DNA from: Robertmurraya massiliosenegalensis JC6 | Lineage (GTDB): Bacteria; Bacillota; Bacilli; Bacillales; Cytobacillaceae | NCBI RefSeq assembly: GCF_000311725.1 | Contig: NZ_HE978513.1 | Location: forward strand, 284,252-348,251 | Reading direction: 5' to 3' | Length of the DNA: 64,000 nt | In this document: piece by piece, positions 9,042-21,342 of the stretch | Layout of the letters: every line of letters begins with the position of its first letter | Numbering within the stretch: the stretch's first letter is position 1 | The notes under the pieces: model-generated | Database searches by the model: none | What the model was told of the DNA's origin: nothing | What the model saw: the letters and a program-made list of their open reading frames with translations, nothing else | Made by a program: the position numbers and the translations under genes

Positions 9042-9785
9042 TCACCTCGTTAATTCTGTTTGATAGGAAACAGCCGTTAGTGCATATAATGGGGCTGTTT
9101 CTGTTCTTAAAATTCTTGGACCTAAACCACAAGAAAGGAATCCCTCTTCTTTTAAAAGAAGAACTTCCTCATCTGTTAGTCCACCCTCCGGTCCAAAAAC
9201 GAAGAGGATGGATTCGCCCTCTTGAAGCTTTTTTAAAATGGAATAAAGAACAGATGCTTCACCTTGCTTGGCATCTTCTTCAAACGCCACTAATTTATAA
9301 TGATAGCTTTTGCTTAATTCGACCAGTTTTTTTATCGTTACTGGTGGATGGACTTCTGGCAATTCATGACGATGAGATTGCTCAGCAGCTTCCTTTGCAA
9401 TTTTATTCCAGCGCTCCACCTTTTTCGACGCTTTTTTCTCATCCCATTTCACAATGGAGCGAGATGCCGTAAAAGGGATAAACGTAGCAGCTCCTAATTC
9501 CGTCCCTTTTTGGATAATCCACTCTAGTTTATCCCCTTTGGGCAGACCGCTCGCTATCGCCACCTGTACTGGCATTTCAACAGAAGCTTCTTCCCATTTT
9601 ACAACTTTTGCAACGACTTGTTGATCGGTAATTTCTTCTATTCGACAGCGAGCACTTTTGCCAGCGTTCGCACAATAGATTTCATCATCCACCTGTAGCC
9701 GCATCACCTTCACAATATGATGGCGATCGTCTTCAGAAATATAGAAACGATCATCGTTGAAATTCCTCACAAAATATCGTTGCAT
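9042..9785 (-). CDS. rsmE: 16S rRNA m3U1498 methyltransferase RsmE
   Basis: A 247-residue SPOUT-class enzyme that methylates N3 of U1498 in helix 44 of 16S rRNA. A PUA-like N-terminal domain (MQRYFV...) precedes the trefoil-knot domain, with the FGPEGGLTDEEV loop near the C-terminus as the SAM site. The ATG at 9785 has an AAGAGGTGT SD; the frame is open 26 codons upstream, but that part overlaps prmA. Part of the dnaJ-prmA-rsmE-mtaB run. Confidence 0.95.
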   Translation of the reverse strand: MQRYFVRNFNDDRFYISEDDRHHIVKVMRLQVDDEIYCANAGKSARCRIEEITDQQVVAKVVKWEEASVEMPVQVAIASGLPKGDKLEWIIQKGTELGAATFIPFTASRSIVKWDEKKASKKVERWNKIAKEAAEQSHRHELPEVHPPVTIKKLVELSKSYHYKLVAFEEDAKQGEASVLYSILKKLQEGESILFVFGPEGGLTDEEVLLLKEEGFLSCGLGPRILRTETAPLYALTAVSYQTELTR

Positions 9786-9801
9786 CTTTACACCTCTTGA
9801 A

Positions 9802-10740
9802 TTATCTCTTTTTTGCGATAAAAGCAACCCAGTCTTCCATTTGAATCGTTTCGACAATTTCAAATCCTGACTTCACAATGGCATCCTTTACTTCTTGCTT
9901 TTTTTGAAGAATGATACCAGACGTAATAAAGTGTCCACCTTGTTTCACAATGCGTGCCGCATCATCGGTAAAGCGGACGATGACTTCTGCAAGAATATTG
10001 GCGACTACGACATCTACGGGACCTTCGATTCCATCAAGCAAATTATTTTGAGAAACAGTAGCACGTTGATGAACCTTATTCAGCTTAATATTAATTCGAG
10101 CTGAATGAACAGCAACTTCATCCAAATCTAATGCTTGAATGCGTTCCGCACCTAATAATCCAGCAGCAATACTTAAGACGCCAGAACCCGTTCCTACATC
10201 GACCACATGGTCCCCCTCTTTTACGGTTCTCTCTAGGGCTTGGATGCACATTACCGTTGTTGGATGAGTACCCGTACCAAAGGCCATGCCTGGATCTAAT
10301 TCGATAATGAGTTCATCACTATGAACAGGTGTGTACTCCTCCCAGGTTGGAACGATCGTGAATTTTTCTGAGATCTTTACAGGATGATAGTATTTTTTCC
10401 AGGCTGTCGCCCATTCTTCTTCATTGACTTCACTAATGGTAACAGTATTCTTGCCGATGTCGATATTATGAAGGATTAATCCATTAATCGCTTCTTTTAT
10501 TTCTTCAACGGTTTCTCCTAAGAAGCTATTAACTGGTAAATAGGCTTTTACAATTACTCCTTCTTCAGGATAATCGTCCGGATTCAGTTGGTAGATTTCA
10601 CCGAAGCGGTCTTCCCTCTCCTTCTCAAGCTCAAAAGGGTCCTCAATGACAACCCCAGAGGCACCTGCTTCATGTAAAATATTTGAGATCGGTTCTACCG
10701 CCTCATTTGTTGTATGAATGGCAATTTCAGACCACTTCAT
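9802..10740 (-). CDS. prmA: Ribosomal protein L11 methyltransferase
   Basis: A 312-residue class I SAM methyltransferase that trimethylates lysines of ribosomal protein L11. SAM-binding motif I ([15 protein letters not shown]) lies near residue 180, motif IV (VVVANIL) near 245. The substrate-binding N-terminal domain is present at full length. It follows dnaJ in the heat-shock operon, as in other Firmicutes. Confidence 0.96.
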   Translation of the reverse strand: MKWSEIAIHTTNEAVEPISNILHEAGASGVVIEDPFELEKEREDRFGEIYQLNPDDYPEEGVIVKAYLPVNSFLGETVEEIKEAINGLILHNIDIGKNTVTISEVNEEEWATAWKKYYHPVKISEKFTIVPTWEEYTPVHSDELIIELDPGMAFGTGTHPTTVMCIQALERTVKEGDHVVDVGTGSGVLSIAAGLLGAERIQALDLDEVAVHSARINIKLNKVHQRATVSQNNLLDGIEGPVDVVVANILAEVIVRFTDDAARIVKQGGHFITSGIILQKKQEVKDAIVKSGFEIVETIQMEDWVAFIAKKR

Positions 10741-10804
10741 TCTACCAACTCCGTTTCTATATAACCTACATTTTATTGAATGCTAGACTTACTTCGTTCT
10801 GACG

Positions 10805-11932
10805 TTACTCACCTTTGAATGCTCTTTTTACCTTCGAAAAGAAACCTTCTTCCTGATCCCCTTGTGGTACTTTTCCACTTACTTCGGCAAATTCCTGTAG
10901 AAGTTGCTTTTGCTTTTCAGTCAGCTTAGTTGGCGTTACAATCCGCATTATGACATGCTGATCTCCGACACCATAACCTCTCACATTTGGAACACCTTTG
11001 CCACGTAAACGGAATTTAGTGCCTGTTTGTGTACCTGCAGGAATCTTAAGCTTTACTTTTCCATGAACTGTTGGTACTTCTATCTCATCCCCTAGCGTTG
11101 CTTGGACAAATGTGATTGGCATCTCACAGTAAATATCATCTTCATCACGTTCAAAAAATTCATGTGAACGCACATGGAAGACAACATATAGATCCCCAGC
11201 TGGCCCACCATTAACACCAGGTTCACCTTGACCTGAGACTCTTAATTGTTGACCATCATCAATACCAGCAGGAATTTTGACATGAATCTTGCGGCGTTTT
11301 TTCACCTTACCTGTGCCACCACAAGTTGAACACTTATGCTTAATTTCCTTTCCAGTTCCATTACAATAGTTACAAACTCTACGGTTAACGATTCGACCGA
11401 AAGGCGTATTTTGCTCTACATTTAATTGACCACTACCATGACAATGGCTACATGTCTCAGCCTTTGTACCTGCCTTTGCGCCACTTCCGTTACAAGTTTC
11501 ACAAGTTTCCTCTCGAGGAATTTCAATATCCGTCTCTTTTCCAAAAATGGCATCTTCAAAGGAAAGAGTCATCGTATATTGGAGATCGGCACCTTGTCTA
11601 GGAGCATTCGGGTCTCGACGTCTAGTACCGCCTCCACCAAAGAACGTTTCAAATATATCTTCAAAGCCACCGAAACCGCCTCCGCCAAAGCCACCTCCAC
11701 CAAATCCTTGGTTTGGATCAGTGTGACCAAATTGATCATATTGAGAGCGCTTAGCGTCATCACTTAATACTTCGTATGCTTCTTTAACTTCTTTAAATTT
11801 CTCATCCGCATCCGCTTCTTTATTAATATCTGGATGATATTTTTTCGATAGTTTTCGATATGCTTTTTTAATTTCGTCTTTAGAAGCTGACTTGCTTACT
11901 CCTAAAACCTCATAATAGTCTCTTTTACTCAA
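10805..11932 (-). CDS. dnaJ: Chaperone protein DnaJ
   Basis: A 375-residue type I Hsp40 co-chaperone that delivers substrates to DnaK and stimulates its ATPase. Domains in order: J domain (1-70, with HPD near 33), Gly/Phe linker, four CxxCxGxG zinc-finger repeats (about residues 140-210), two beta-barrel client-binding domains and a dimerisation tail. The TTG at 11932 is chosen: it gives the B. subtilis length and has GGGAG eight bases upstream; the in-frame GTG nine bases earlier abuts that SD. A terminator-like hairpin and a duplicated element separate it from dnaK. Confidence 0.97.
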   Translation of the reverse strand: MSKRDYYEVLGVSKSASKDEIKKAYRKLSKKYHPDINKEADADEKFKEVKEAYEVLSDDAKRSQYDQFGHTDPNQGFGGGGFGGGGFGGFEDIFETFFGGGGTRRRDPNAPRQGADLQYTMTLSFEDAIFGKETDIEIPREETCETCNGSGAKAGTKAETCSHCHGSGQLNVEQNTPFGRIVNRRVCNYCNGTGKEIKHKCSTCGGTGKVKKRRKIHVKIPAGIDDGQQLRVSGQGEPGVNGGPAGDLYVVFHVRSHEFFERDEDDIYCEMPITFVQATLGDEIEVPTVHGKVKLKIPAGTQTGTKFRLRGKGVPNVRGYGVGDQHVIMRIVTPTKLTEKQKQLLQEFAEVSGKVPQGDQEEGFFSKVKRAFKGE

Positions 11933-12016
11933 CCTTACCACTCCCCGAATCCATTCGCATAAAGGTTATTTTAACACTCATTTGATTGCAAGTGCAAATA
12001 TATTCGTACCTACATA

Positions 12017-12052
12017 GAAAAAGCCAAAGCCATAAATACTGTGACTTTGACT
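12017..12052 (-). terminator. Terminator-like hairpin between dnaK and dnaJ
   Basis: Bases 12022-12032 and 12042-12052 pair over 11 bp (three G-U) with a 9-base loop, followed by TTTTT on the minus strand. It should trim or attenuate the dnaK transcript and lower dnaJ expression relative to dnaK. Confidence 0.65.
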
Positions 12053-12091
12053 TCTCTATATTCTAATCAACTATTTATTGTCTCACTTCAG

Positions 12092-12262
12092 CGCCTCGTC
12101 TTGTGCTTGTCGCCGATGGACGAGCGCTCTCCGCTTTTCTTTGTCCAGCTCCTGCGGCTAGACCCTCGAGTCGCTTCAGTCCAGCTGCGGAAGTCAAAGG
12201 ACGACTTCCACTTCTGGCCTTCCAGCGCTTGTCGGGTCTGATCAAGCCGCATCCGCTTTTCT
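12092..12262. repeat. Duplicated 171-bp intergenic element, copy A
   Basis: This stretch is 169/171 identical to 12338-12508 by direct reading; differences lie near 12119 and 12245. It is GC-richer than its surroundings and holds short inverted repeats such as GGAAGTC/GACTTCC. It has no credible gene. The sequence style resembles dispersed structured intergenic elements of Bacillus, but I cannot name the family. Confidence 0.85.
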
Positions 12263-12337
12263 TTGTCCAGCTCCGAGCGCTATCGGCTCGAGGTCACAAG
12301 CCAATCCGTCAAGGTGGTTAAAGTACAACCACCATGC

Positions 12338-12506
12338 CGCCTCGTCTTGTGCTTGTCGCCGATGAACGAGCGCTCTCCGCTTTTCTTTGTCCAGCTCCTG
12401 CGGCTAGACCCTCGAGTCGCTTCAGTCCAGCTGCGGAAGTCAAAGGACGACTTCCACTTCTGGCCTTCCAGCGCTTGTCGGGTCTGATCGAGCCGCATCC
12501 GCTTTT

Positions 12507-12508
<2 letters not shown>
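12338..12508. repeat. Duplicated 171-bp intergenic element, copy B
   Basis: Second copy, offset exactly 246 bp from copy A. It includes the first two bases of the dnaK stop triplet at 12507-12509, so the element abuts the coding end. Between the copies (12263-12337) lies a shorter unit that again begins with TTGTCCAGCTCC and contains GGTGGTT/AACCACC, a 7-bp hairpin with a 7-base loop. Confidence 0.85.
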
Positions 12509-14360
<1,852 letters not shown>

Positions 14361-14389
14361 TTAGTATGTAATCATTTTTGTCTAGTAAC

Positions 14390-14992
14390 TTATTGATTCA
14401 CCTTAACCATTGCTGGACGTATGACGCGATCTTTTAGAACATATCCTTTTTGGAACTCTTCCACGACTACGTTCGAGGCAAATCCTTCTTCCTCAACCTG
14501 CATAACAGCTTGGTGGAAATTCGGATCAAATTCCTTCCCCTTCGATTCTATCGCTTCAACGCCTTCTTTCTTTAATGCATCCACAAGGCTACGATAAATC
14601 ATGTCCATTCCTTGAAGTAAGGATTTGGTTTGCTCGTTATCTGTCTCAACGTTTAAAGCACGTTCAAAGTTATCTAATACCGGTAAAATATCTGAAATTA
14701 AACTTTGTGCTCTATATTTTTGCGCCGCTTCATAATCCAATTTAGCTCGACGGCGAGAATTATCAAAATCAGCTTGCAATCGAAGATAGCGATTTTCTTT
14801 TTCTTCTAGCTCTTTTTGAAGTGCTGCAACCTGTTCTTCCAGCATCGAAAGTTTATCTTCTTCAGCAGATGAAGGTTCTTCCACTATTTCTTCTTTTTCT
14901 TCAGCAAAAATAGGTTCAATTTCTTCTTGTACTGCTTGTTCTTCGTTGGTAGACACTGCTTCTTCTTCCAGTGTGTTTTTTTCCTCAGCCAA
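14390..14992 (-). CDS. grpE: Nucleotide exchange factor GrpE
   Basis: A 200-residue GrpE, which releases ADP from DnaK. A very acidic N-terminal extension (about residues 1-60), a long dimerising coiled coil (60-120) and the C-terminal beta domain ending AMVKVNQ are visible. The TTG at 14992 is chosen because AAGGGAGGTGA is ideally placed; upstream codons in the same frame overlap this SD. It lies between hrcA and dnaK. Confidence 0.96.
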   Translation of the reverse strand: MAEEKNTLEEEAVSTNEEQAVQEEIEPIFAEEKEEIVEEPSSAEEDKLSMLEEQVAALQKELEEKENRYLRLQADFDNSRRRAKLDYEAAQKYRAQSLISDILPVLDNFERALNVETDNEQTKSLLQGMDMIYRSLVDALKKEGVEAIESKGKEFDPNFHQAVMQVEEEGFASNVVVEEFQKGYVLKDRVIRPAMVKVNQ

Positions 14993-15134
14993 CGTTTTCA
15001 CCTCCCTTAAAGTAAGCACCGACTAAGTTAGTCGCTGTTGTCAGTCCTTTATCACCTATCAAAAATAAGATGATCAATACGCAAGGAAAGGGATGGAATT
15101 AACGTCATTCCACCCTTTATCAATATTTCCAGCG

Positions 15135-16166
15135 CTACTTACTTTGATACAGTTTTGTTAGCACTGAAGATAGATCGTTACTAAAAAATTTCAATAAGCT
15201 TATAACCCTTGAGTACTCCATGCGAGTTGGCCCTAAAATGGCGATCGTACCTAACTGCTCTGTTCCCATTGAATAAGTAGCTGTAATTAAACTACAATCA
15301 TCCATTGCTGAATTGCCATTTTCCTTCCCAATTTTCACATGGATACCAGTTGGATTTCTGCGGAGGATATCATACATATCTTCCTCATGCTCAATCATCG
15401 TCAGCAAATTTTTCACTTTACTAATATCATGAAATTCAGGCTGACTGAGCATATTCGTTTTCCCGCCAAAAAACAGCTTTTCACTTGCAGGTATTTTCAA
15501 GGTCTCTACTAATGAAGTAAACATGGAATCATAGCTACGGATATGCTGCCGTAAAACAAGAGCCACTTCCTTATAGATCTTTCCATTTAATTCTTCTAGC
15601 GGGACACCTGTAAGACGATCATTCAAGATATTCACAAGCTTTTCAATATCACCTGAGTCAATTCCAGCAGGAAGATGAAACATTTTATTCTCCACATGCC
15701 CCGTATCTGTGACGATAATAGCGATCGCTGTTTCGTCATTCAAAGGAACAATTTGGATTTTTTTTAGTTTGTTCTCCCTAACTGCAGGACCTAGAACGAT
15801 AGCGGTATAGTTTGTTAACTCTGATAAAATTTGTGCAGATCTTTGTACTATTTTCTCCAGTTCGTATATTCTTTCTGCGAAAATCGAACGTACAGAGTTC
15901 ACTTCTTTTGTCTCAAGTTTTTGTGGTGATAGTAAATGATCTACGTAAAATCTGTACCCTTTCTCGGATGGAATTCTACCCGATGAGGTGTGTGTTTTTT
16001 CCAGAAAACCGAGTTCTTCTAAATCTGCCATCTCGTTTCGAATTGTAGCCGAACTAAATTGAATTTCTTCCTTCTTCGACAAGCTTCTCGAACCTACTGG
16101 TTGAGCAGACCGAATAAAATCATTAACAATCACTTGGAAAATTAGCAATTGACGATCTGTTAACAC
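15135..16166 (-). CDS. hrcA: Heat-inducible transcription repressor HrcA
   Basis: A 343-residue repressor of class I heat-shock genes. The N-terminal winged helix begins [17 protein letters not shown]; a GAF-like middle and an inserted dimerising domain follow. It binds the CIRCE operator immediately upstream and depends on GroE for activity. The start is GTG with AGAGGTGAT. First gene of the operon, so it is autoregulated. Confidence 0.97.
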   Translation of the reverse strand: MLTDRQLLIFQVIVNDFIRSAQPVGSRSLSKKEEIQFSSATIRNEMADLEELGFLEKTHTSSGRIPSEKGYRFYVDHLLSPQKLETKEVNSVRSIFAERIYELEKIVQRSAQILSELTNYTAIVLGPAVRENKLKKIQIVPLNDETAIAIIVTDTGHVENKMFHLPAGIDSGDIEKLVNILNDRLTGVPLEELNGKIYKEVALVLRQHIRSYDSMFTSLVETLKIPASEKLFFGGKTNMLSQPEFHDISKVKNLLTMIEHEEDMYDILRRNPTGIHVKIGKENGNSAMDDCSLITATYSMGTEQLGTIAILGPTRMEYSRVISLLKFFSNDLSSVLTKLYQSK

Positions 16167-16181
16167 GATATATCACCTCTG

Positions 16182-16208
16182 TTAGCACTCCTTTATATCG
16201 AGTGCTAA
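16182..16208 (-). promoter_or_regulatory. CIRCE operator
   Basis: TTAGCACTC, nine bases, GAGTGCTAA: a perfect match to the HrcA-binding CIRCE inverted repeat. It lies in the leader between the promoter and hrcA. Confidence 0.98.
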
Positions 16209-16219
16209 ATCTAATATTA

Positions 16220-16248
16220 AATTATCAAATATAAGGGGATCGTGTCAA
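16220..16248 (-). promoter_or_regulatory. sigma-A promoter of the hrcA operon
   Basis: On the minus strand a consensus TTGACA (16243-16248), 17-bp spacer and ATAATT (16220-16225). The predicted start point falls just upstream of CIRCE, so HrcA would block elongation or initiation. Confidence 0.65.
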
Positions 16249-16290
16249 TCATTTAGGATTTTTTATTCCATCCTTCTTTCATCCTGAAAC

Positions 16291-17436
16291 TTACCCTTGC
16301 GCAACACCTAAAAATGATTGAAAAACCTCGTTACCGAGAAATCTCCCCTTCTTAGTCAATCTTATAAAATTATTTTCCACTATAATTAATTTCTTTTCTG
16401 TTAAAACAGCCATTTCATTGGCAAATAAATCTAAAGGAGATACCTCGTATCGCTTAATAAACCTTGGAATCGAAACTCCTTCATTCTTTCTTAACCCGAG
16501 GAACATTTCTTCTTCCATTTTCTCCGCTTTTGTCGGTTTCGTTTCCTCTAATGTAGGAAATTGCCCTTGTTTTAGAGGGTCCATATACTTTTTCAATGGA
16601 CCGTAATTCGAGCGTCTCCTCCCGTTAACATAGGAGTGAGCACCAGCACCAAAGCCATAATATTCATCATTGTTCCAATAAGTTAAATTATGCTGACTTT
16701 CGTACCCGGGGAGGGCGAAATTACTGATTTCATATTGATGATACCCATGCTTATCCATCTGTTCCATTAATTCCTCATACATCGCAGCCTCTGTATCTTC
16801 ACCTGGTAAAGGAAGACGCCCTTTTCTCATTAGATTATAAAATACGGTTTTCGGTTCAATAATTAACGAATATCCCGAATAATGCTGAATGTCTAATGAA
16901 AAAGAGGTATGTAACGTTTCCTTAAAATCTGCTAAAGTTTGCCCAGGTAAGCTATAGATGAGATCAACACTGATGTTTTTAAACCCTGCCTGCTTAGCAT
17001 GCTCGATCGATTTAAATACATCTTTCGCCCGATGGACCCGGCCAATTCTTTCTAGAAGCTCATCATTAAATGTTTGCACGCCAAAGCTAAGGCGATTAAC
17101 CCCTGCATCATATAGAATTTGCAGTTTTTCCTTCGATAAATCTCCTGGATTTGCTTCAAACGTAAATTCCGTTTCGGAATTAAAAGAGAGAATATCACGG
17201 ATCCCTTGGCACAAAGTTTCAAGCTGTTGTTCGTTCAAAGCAGTAGGTGTTCCCCCGCCAACAAAAATCGAACGTAGATGGGATGTTGGCGCCTCTTGTA
17301 TCGTTAACTCCATCTCTTTTTTCATAAAACCTATATACTGATCGACTGGTTGTCCTTGTAAAAAAACTTTATTAAAGTCACAGTAGTGGCAAATATGTTC
17401 GCAAAAAGGGATATGGATATATGCCGCTTTACTCAA
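16291..17436 (-). CDS. hemW: Heme chaperone HemW (radical-SAM family)
   Basis: A 381-residue protein of the HemN-like group. The radical-SAM cluster motif has C12, C16 and C19 (CEHICHYC). The fourth upstream cysteine that distinguishes true coproporphyrinogen dehydrogenase HemN is absent, and the C-terminal HemN domain is short, which fits HemW, a heme-binding chaperone for respiratory enzymes. The start is TTG with GAGGTTGTG. It lies between lepA and hrcA as in B. subtilis (yqeR). Confidence 0.93.
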   Translation of the reverse strand: MSKAAYIHIPFCEHICHYCDFNKVFLQGQPVDQYIGFMKKEMELTIQEAPTSHLRSIFVGGGTPTALNEQQLETLCQGIRDILSFNSETEFTFEANPGDLSKEKLQILYDAGVNRLSFGVQTFNDELLERIGRVHRAKDVFKSIEHAKQAGFKNISVDLIYSLPGQTLADFKETLHTSFSLDIQHYSGYSLIIEPKTVFYNLMRKGRLPLPGEDTEAAMYEELMEQMDKHGYHQYEISNFALPGYESQHNLTYWNNDEYYGFGAGAHSYVNGRRRSNYGPLKKYMDPLKQGQFPTLEETKPTKAEKMEEEMFLGLRKNEGVSIPRFIKRYEVSPLDLFANEMAVLTEKKLIIVENNFIRLTKKGRFLGNEVFQSFLGVAQG

Positions 17437-17463
17437 AAAATCACAACCTCGTTTTTATAAATA

Positions 17464-17516
17464 TGAAAGAGAGGTTAGTGTTCTTGTCGTAACAAGACAA
17501 TCTAACCCCTCTTTCA
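17464..17516 (-). terminator. Long hairpin after lepA
   Basis: An outer stem of 8 + 6 bp separated by an A-C mismatch encloses an inner TCTTGT/ACAAGA stem. The T tract on the minus strand is weak (CATATTT), so this may be a terminator or a 3'-end stabiliser for lepA. Confidence 0.55.
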
Positions 17517-17538
17517 TTCGTAATACTAGACAGAGCAT

Positions 17539-19371
17539 CTATTTCTTCTGACTGTCGTCCATTTTCAATACGGCCATGAAGGCTTCTTGCGGTACTTCGA
17601 CTGACCCAACTTGCTTCATCCGCTTTTTACCTTCTTTTTGCTTTTCAAGCAGTTTTCGTTTACGGGAAATGTCTCCACCGTAACATTTAGCTAAGACGTT
17701 TTTACGCATCGCCTTGATTGTTGAACGGGCAACAATTTTTTGTCCAATAGCCGCTTGGATCGGAACCTCGAATTGCTGTCTCGGAATTAATTCCTTTAAT
17801 TTTTCAACAATGATTTTACCACGCTCATAGGCAAAGTCGTTGTGAACAATAAAGCTCAGAGCATCCACTTTCTCTGCATTTAAAAGGATATCCATCTTCA
17901 TCAGCTTAGATGTTTTATAACCAATAAGCTCGTAATCAAAAGACGCATATCCTTTCGTACTAGATTTCAACTGATCGAAGAAATCATAGACGATCTCGGA
18001 TAACGGCACTTCATAAACGATACTCACTCGTGTTTCATCCATGTATTGCATATCGATAAAATTGCCTCGTTTTTCTTGGCATAATTCCATGATTGCGCCA
18101 ACATAATCATTCGGAGCCATCATTGTCGCTTTTACATATGGTTCTTCAATCCGTTCAATCTTCTGTGGGTCTGGCATATCAGAAGGGTTGTCTATCTTCA
18201 ATTGCGAGCCGTCTGTTAAAATAACGTCATAAATAACACTTGGTGCAGTTGTAATTAAGTCAATCTTAAATTCTCTTTCAATTCGTTCTTGGATAATTTC
18301 CATATGGAGTAACCCGAGAAATCCACAACGGAAACCAAAGCCTAACGCTTGTGAAGTTTCTGGTTCAAATTGCAGAGCAGAATCATTCAATTCAAGTTTT
18401 TCTAGCGCTTCTCGTAAATCGTTAAATTTCGCACTATCGATCGGATAGAGACCACAATACACCATTGGATTTAACTTACGATAACCTGGTAATGCTTCCG
18501 TTGCTCCATTTTTAGCATTTGTAATTGTATCTCCGACGCGCGTGTCTCCAACATTTTTAATTGCGGCCGTTAAGAATCCTACGTCTCCAACTGACAATTC
18601 TTCTGTTAGAACAGCCTTAGGTGTGAACACCCCTACTTCTGTTACTTCGAATTCCTTGCCTGTAGCCATCATTCTGATTTTATCACCAGCTTTAACGGTA
18701 CCTTCTACGACACGGATATAAGCAACAACACCACGGTATGCATCATATAAAGAGTCAAAAATAAGAGCCTTTAAAGGAGCTTCCGGGTCTCCAACAGGAG
18801 CTGGAACCTTTTCGACTATTTGTTCTAAAATCTCTTCGATTCCAATTCCCGCTTTCGCACTTGCTAATACGGCTTCTGATGCATCGAGACCAATTACCTC
18901 TTCAATCTCGTTGCGAACACGTTCTGGATCCGCACTTGGAAGATCGATTTTATTAATAACTGGAACAATCTCCAGATCATTATCTAGCGCTAAATAAACA
19001 TTCGCTAATGTTTGAGCCTCAATTCCCTGTGCTGCATCAACCACGAGCACCGCACCTTCACATGCAGCCAAACTACGGGATACTTCATAAGTAAAATCGA
19101 CATGCCCAGGTGTGTCGATTAAATGAAACGTATAAATTTCTCCGTCTTTTGCTTTGTATTTTAACTGAACTGAGTTTAATTTAATCGTTATTCCACGTTC
19201 TCTCTCTAGATCCATTGAATCGAGGAGCTGGTCCTTCATTTCACGAGCAGTTAAAGCATTCGTTTTCTCTAAAATTCTATCTGCCAATGTCGACTTTCCA
19301 TGGTCGATATGAGCGATAATGGAGAAATTACGAATCTTCGATTGTCTATCTAGTCTTTCTTCTTTGTTCAT
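17539..19371 (-). CDS. lepA: Elongation factor 4 (LepA)
   Basis: A 610-residue translational GTPase that acts on stalled or mistranslocated ribosomes and in 30S biogenesis. G motifs: AHIDHGKST near residue 19, DTPGHVDF near 83, NKIDLP near 137. EF-G-like domains II, III and V and the LepA-specific C-terminal domain are complete. ATG at 19371 has TAGGAGTG as SD; the longer in-frame start at 19401 lacks one. Confidence 0.97.
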   Translation of the reverse strand: MNKEERLDRQSKIRNFSIIAHIDHGKSTLADRILEKTNALTAREMKDQLLDSMDLERERGITIKLNSVQLKYKAKDGEIYTFHLIDTPGHVDFTYEVSRSLAACEGAVLVVDAAQGIEAQTLANVYLALDNDLEIVPVINKIDLPSADPERVRNEIEEVIGLDASEAVLASAKAGIGIEEILEQIVEKVPAPVGDPEAPLKALIFDSLYDAYRGVVAYIRVVEGTVKAGDKIRMMATGKEFEVTEVGVFTPKAVLTEELSVGDVGFLTAAIKNVGDTRVGDTITNAKNGATEALPGYRKLNPMVYCGLYPIDSAKFNDLREALEKLELNDSALQFEPETSQALGFGFRCGFLGLLHMEIIQERIEREFKIDLITTAPSVIYDVILTDGSQLKIDNPSDMPDPQKIERIEEPYVKATMMAPNDYVGAIMELCQEKRGNFIDMQYMDETRVSIVYEVPLSEIVYDFFDQLKSSTKGYASFDYELIGYKTSKLMKMDILLNAEKVDALSFIVHNDFAYERGKIIVEKLKELIPRQQFEVPIQAAIGQKIVARSTIKAMRKNVLAKCYGGDISRKRKLLEKQKEGKKRMKQVGSVEVPQEAFMAVLKMDDSQKK

Positions 19372-19519
19372 ATCGTTCACTCCTACTATACTCGGACACA
19401 TTGAATCAATCCCAATTTAATTAAACACTAACCGTCGATTAGCCATTGGAACTGATTAAATACGCTATTTTTTGATTATAGCAGTCGATTCAGCAAGATT
19501 CAACGGAAAATAGAAGGCC

Positions 19520-19843
19520 CTACTGTATCAGATCGGTAATCAACTCTATCATCTTATTTGACAGAGAAGAGACGCCCTCTGCTAACTTCTTACCAAGAGT
19601 AGAGAAAAAATTATATGCCTTCATTTCTTCGAGCTTTGCTTTCTTTTCCTGGATATCATGACTACTGATATCATTACCTAAAACAGCTAGTTCAACTTGC
19701 CCACCTTCGCTTTCGGTAACATGAAGTGCTTCTTTGAAATTATTATCTTCAAAGCCCTTCATCCGATCAATCCCATCATTTGCCTGCTGCATCCCAAAAA
19801 GAACTGAGACAAACATTAAAGCTAAAACCAATAAAAATTTCAA
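19520..19843 (-). CDS. yqxA: YqxA family small membrane protein, irregular start
   Basis: A 107-residue protein (if started at TTG 19843) with one N-terminal hydrophobic segment (1-16), followed by MQQANDGIDRMKGF, typical of YqxA, which lies between spoIIP and lepA in B. subtilis. The only good SD (AGGTG) serves an ATG at 19857, but that frame reads MKLFF and stops at a TGA overlapping the TTG start. A run of seven T residues sits exactly between; one extra T would join both into a 112-residue protein with a better signal sequence. A slipped homopolymer, transcript slippage or coupled restart are all possible. Function unknown. Confidence 0.7.
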   Translation of the reverse strand: MKFLLVLALMFVSVLFGMQQANDGIDRMKGFEDNNFKEALHVTESEGGQVELAVLGNDISSHDIQEKKAKLEEMKAYNFFSTLGKKLAEGVSSLSNKMIELITDLIQ

Positions 19844-19923
19844 AAAAACAGCTTCATTTTATTCACCTACTCACGTTTTTATTTAAAAAGGGTTCGGAAT
19901 TTGAGAACAGTACTTTAGCCGAA

Positions 19924-19990
19924 AATTCACTTGAATTTGTCCTCATGAACACTCTATGAGGACAAACTCCACTATTGTCAGCAATCTGAG
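19924..19990 (-). other. Perfect hairpin between spoIIP and yqxA
   Basis: On the minus strand TTTGTCCTCAT and ATGAGGACAAA pair over 11 bp around a 9-base loop. No T tract follows, so it is not a standard terminator; an RNA-stability or processing role is possible. Confidence 0.45.
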
Positions 19991-20029
19991 GTGAGGCAAT
20001 TGGCTAATATAGCAATTGCCCCTTTTCCA

Positions 20030-21238
20030 TTATTGCTCACTAGCCGGCTCTTCAACTGGGAAATTCACACTTTCTGCCTGCCAAAAGACTTCACTGAACA
20101 CTTCTGCAAAAGCCTCTGCGGAGAGATTTAATTCTGCAAACGTATTATCAACGCCACCAAACTCAACGAGCATCGCATTTTCAGATAAATCTTGATTGAA
20201 TTTTCCGTTCGTAGATGCCCCTTCTTTTTTTATAACTCCTCTGCTCAACCCCGGATACTTCTCCTCTAACTTTTTGTGTATTTCTGAAACTAGTTTTAAA
20301 TTCTTCTCATAATTCGGATTTTCTGCTCCTAGCACAAATGCAAGTTTCGCATAAGACTTGCCGTTAATTTTGATCGACGTATCATCTTTTCTCTTAGAAT
20401 CACGATGAATATCAATTAAATAAGTGAGATCTCGATTTCCTGTAATTGCTGCTTCAACGACATTTCTTGATTCATCATAGGATTTACTATAGGTGAGACC
20501 TTTTTCATTTAGATTGGTCATAATATCCGTTTTGTCCACAACCGTTCCAATTCCATATCTTTCTAATTGCCCTTTCAGATGATCTCCAATCCTTGTCACA
20601 TTGATTTTTGAATGCTGCGCTGAATTAGGATCTGTAACCCCTTCTAAATGAGGAAGAAAAGATTCTCTCGTATGGGAAAAATAAATATAGACAAGGTTTC
20701 GCTCACCCGTCGTTTGTTCTGGTGGTGGTGCTTCTTCTTGCCCATCTTCTGTGTCATCCAATCCCTCAATATCTTTTATATCTGCCTCATTCTCTTTTTT
20801 CAACACATCCGGTGGTGGGGGTGATTCAATCGGTAAATTCGTATAATTGGTTCCTTCTCCAGCTAGTACAATTTGCCCGTCAAATATTGAAAATCCTGGT
20901 AGCTCTCTCCCTAGGAGACTTCTAGGATCATCTAGACTAACATTCGTCGATACCTTGAACATTAAGCTTGATAAACTTGGTGTTGTTTCATCCTTTGGGA
21001 GCACTTGTCCAAATGCATGATTCTCTGTCCCTAGAAGGCGGTATAACACTTCACCTGTTAAATGACCTGTCGCACTATTAATAGACGATGATTTAATTTG
21101 ATACTCTGGTTTCAAAGATGTAATTAAGCCACTAACAGAAAAAATTAGTAACAGTAATAACATCACAACTAATAAAAATTGAAAAACACTGGTCCCTTGT
21201 ACTGTTACGACAAATGAAGAAGACCTGTTATATTTCAT
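20030..21238 (-). CDS. spoIIP: Stage II sporulation protein P
   Basis: A 402-residue peptidoglycan amidase/endopeptidase that, with SpoIID and SpoIIM, thins septal cell wall during engulfment. An N-terminal membrane anchor (about residues 15-37), a Pro/Glu-rich linker (about 130-175) and the C-terminal amidase-like domain with the DIHRDS motif and the late conserved glutamate (MLVEFGG) are all present. It lies 3' of gpr, the classical gpr-spoIIP pair (known as sigma-G for gpr and sigma-E/F for spoIIP in B. subtilis). ATG with SD AGAGGTGG. Confidence 0.96.
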   Translation of the reverse strand: MKYNRSSSFVVTVQGTSVFQFLLVVMLLLLLIFSVSGLITSLKPEYQIKSSSINSATGHLTGEVLYRLLGTENHAFGQVLPKDETTPSLSSLMFKVSTNVSLDDPRSLLGRELPGFSIFDGQIVLAGEGTNYTNLPIESPPPPDVLKKENEADIKDIEGLDDTEDGQEEAPPPEQTTGERNLVYIYFSHTRESFLPHLEGVTDPNSAQHSKINVTRIGDHLKGQLERYGIGTVVDKTDIMTNLNEKGLTYSKSYDESRNVVEAAITGNRDLTYLIDIHRDSKRKDDTSIKINGKSYAKLAFVLGAENPNYEKNLKLVSEIHKKLEEKYPGLSRGVIKKEGASTNGKFNQDLSENAMLVEFGGVDNTFAELNLSAEAFAEVFSEVFWQAESVNFPVEEPASEQ

Positions 21239-21342
21239 CGTTCCACCTCTTTTAGTAAGTCTACTAATTCATATGACTTTACTAGAAAAGATAGAACCAT
21301 TTTCCAAGGCTATTATTTAGCTGATAAAAAGAGCCGTACAGA

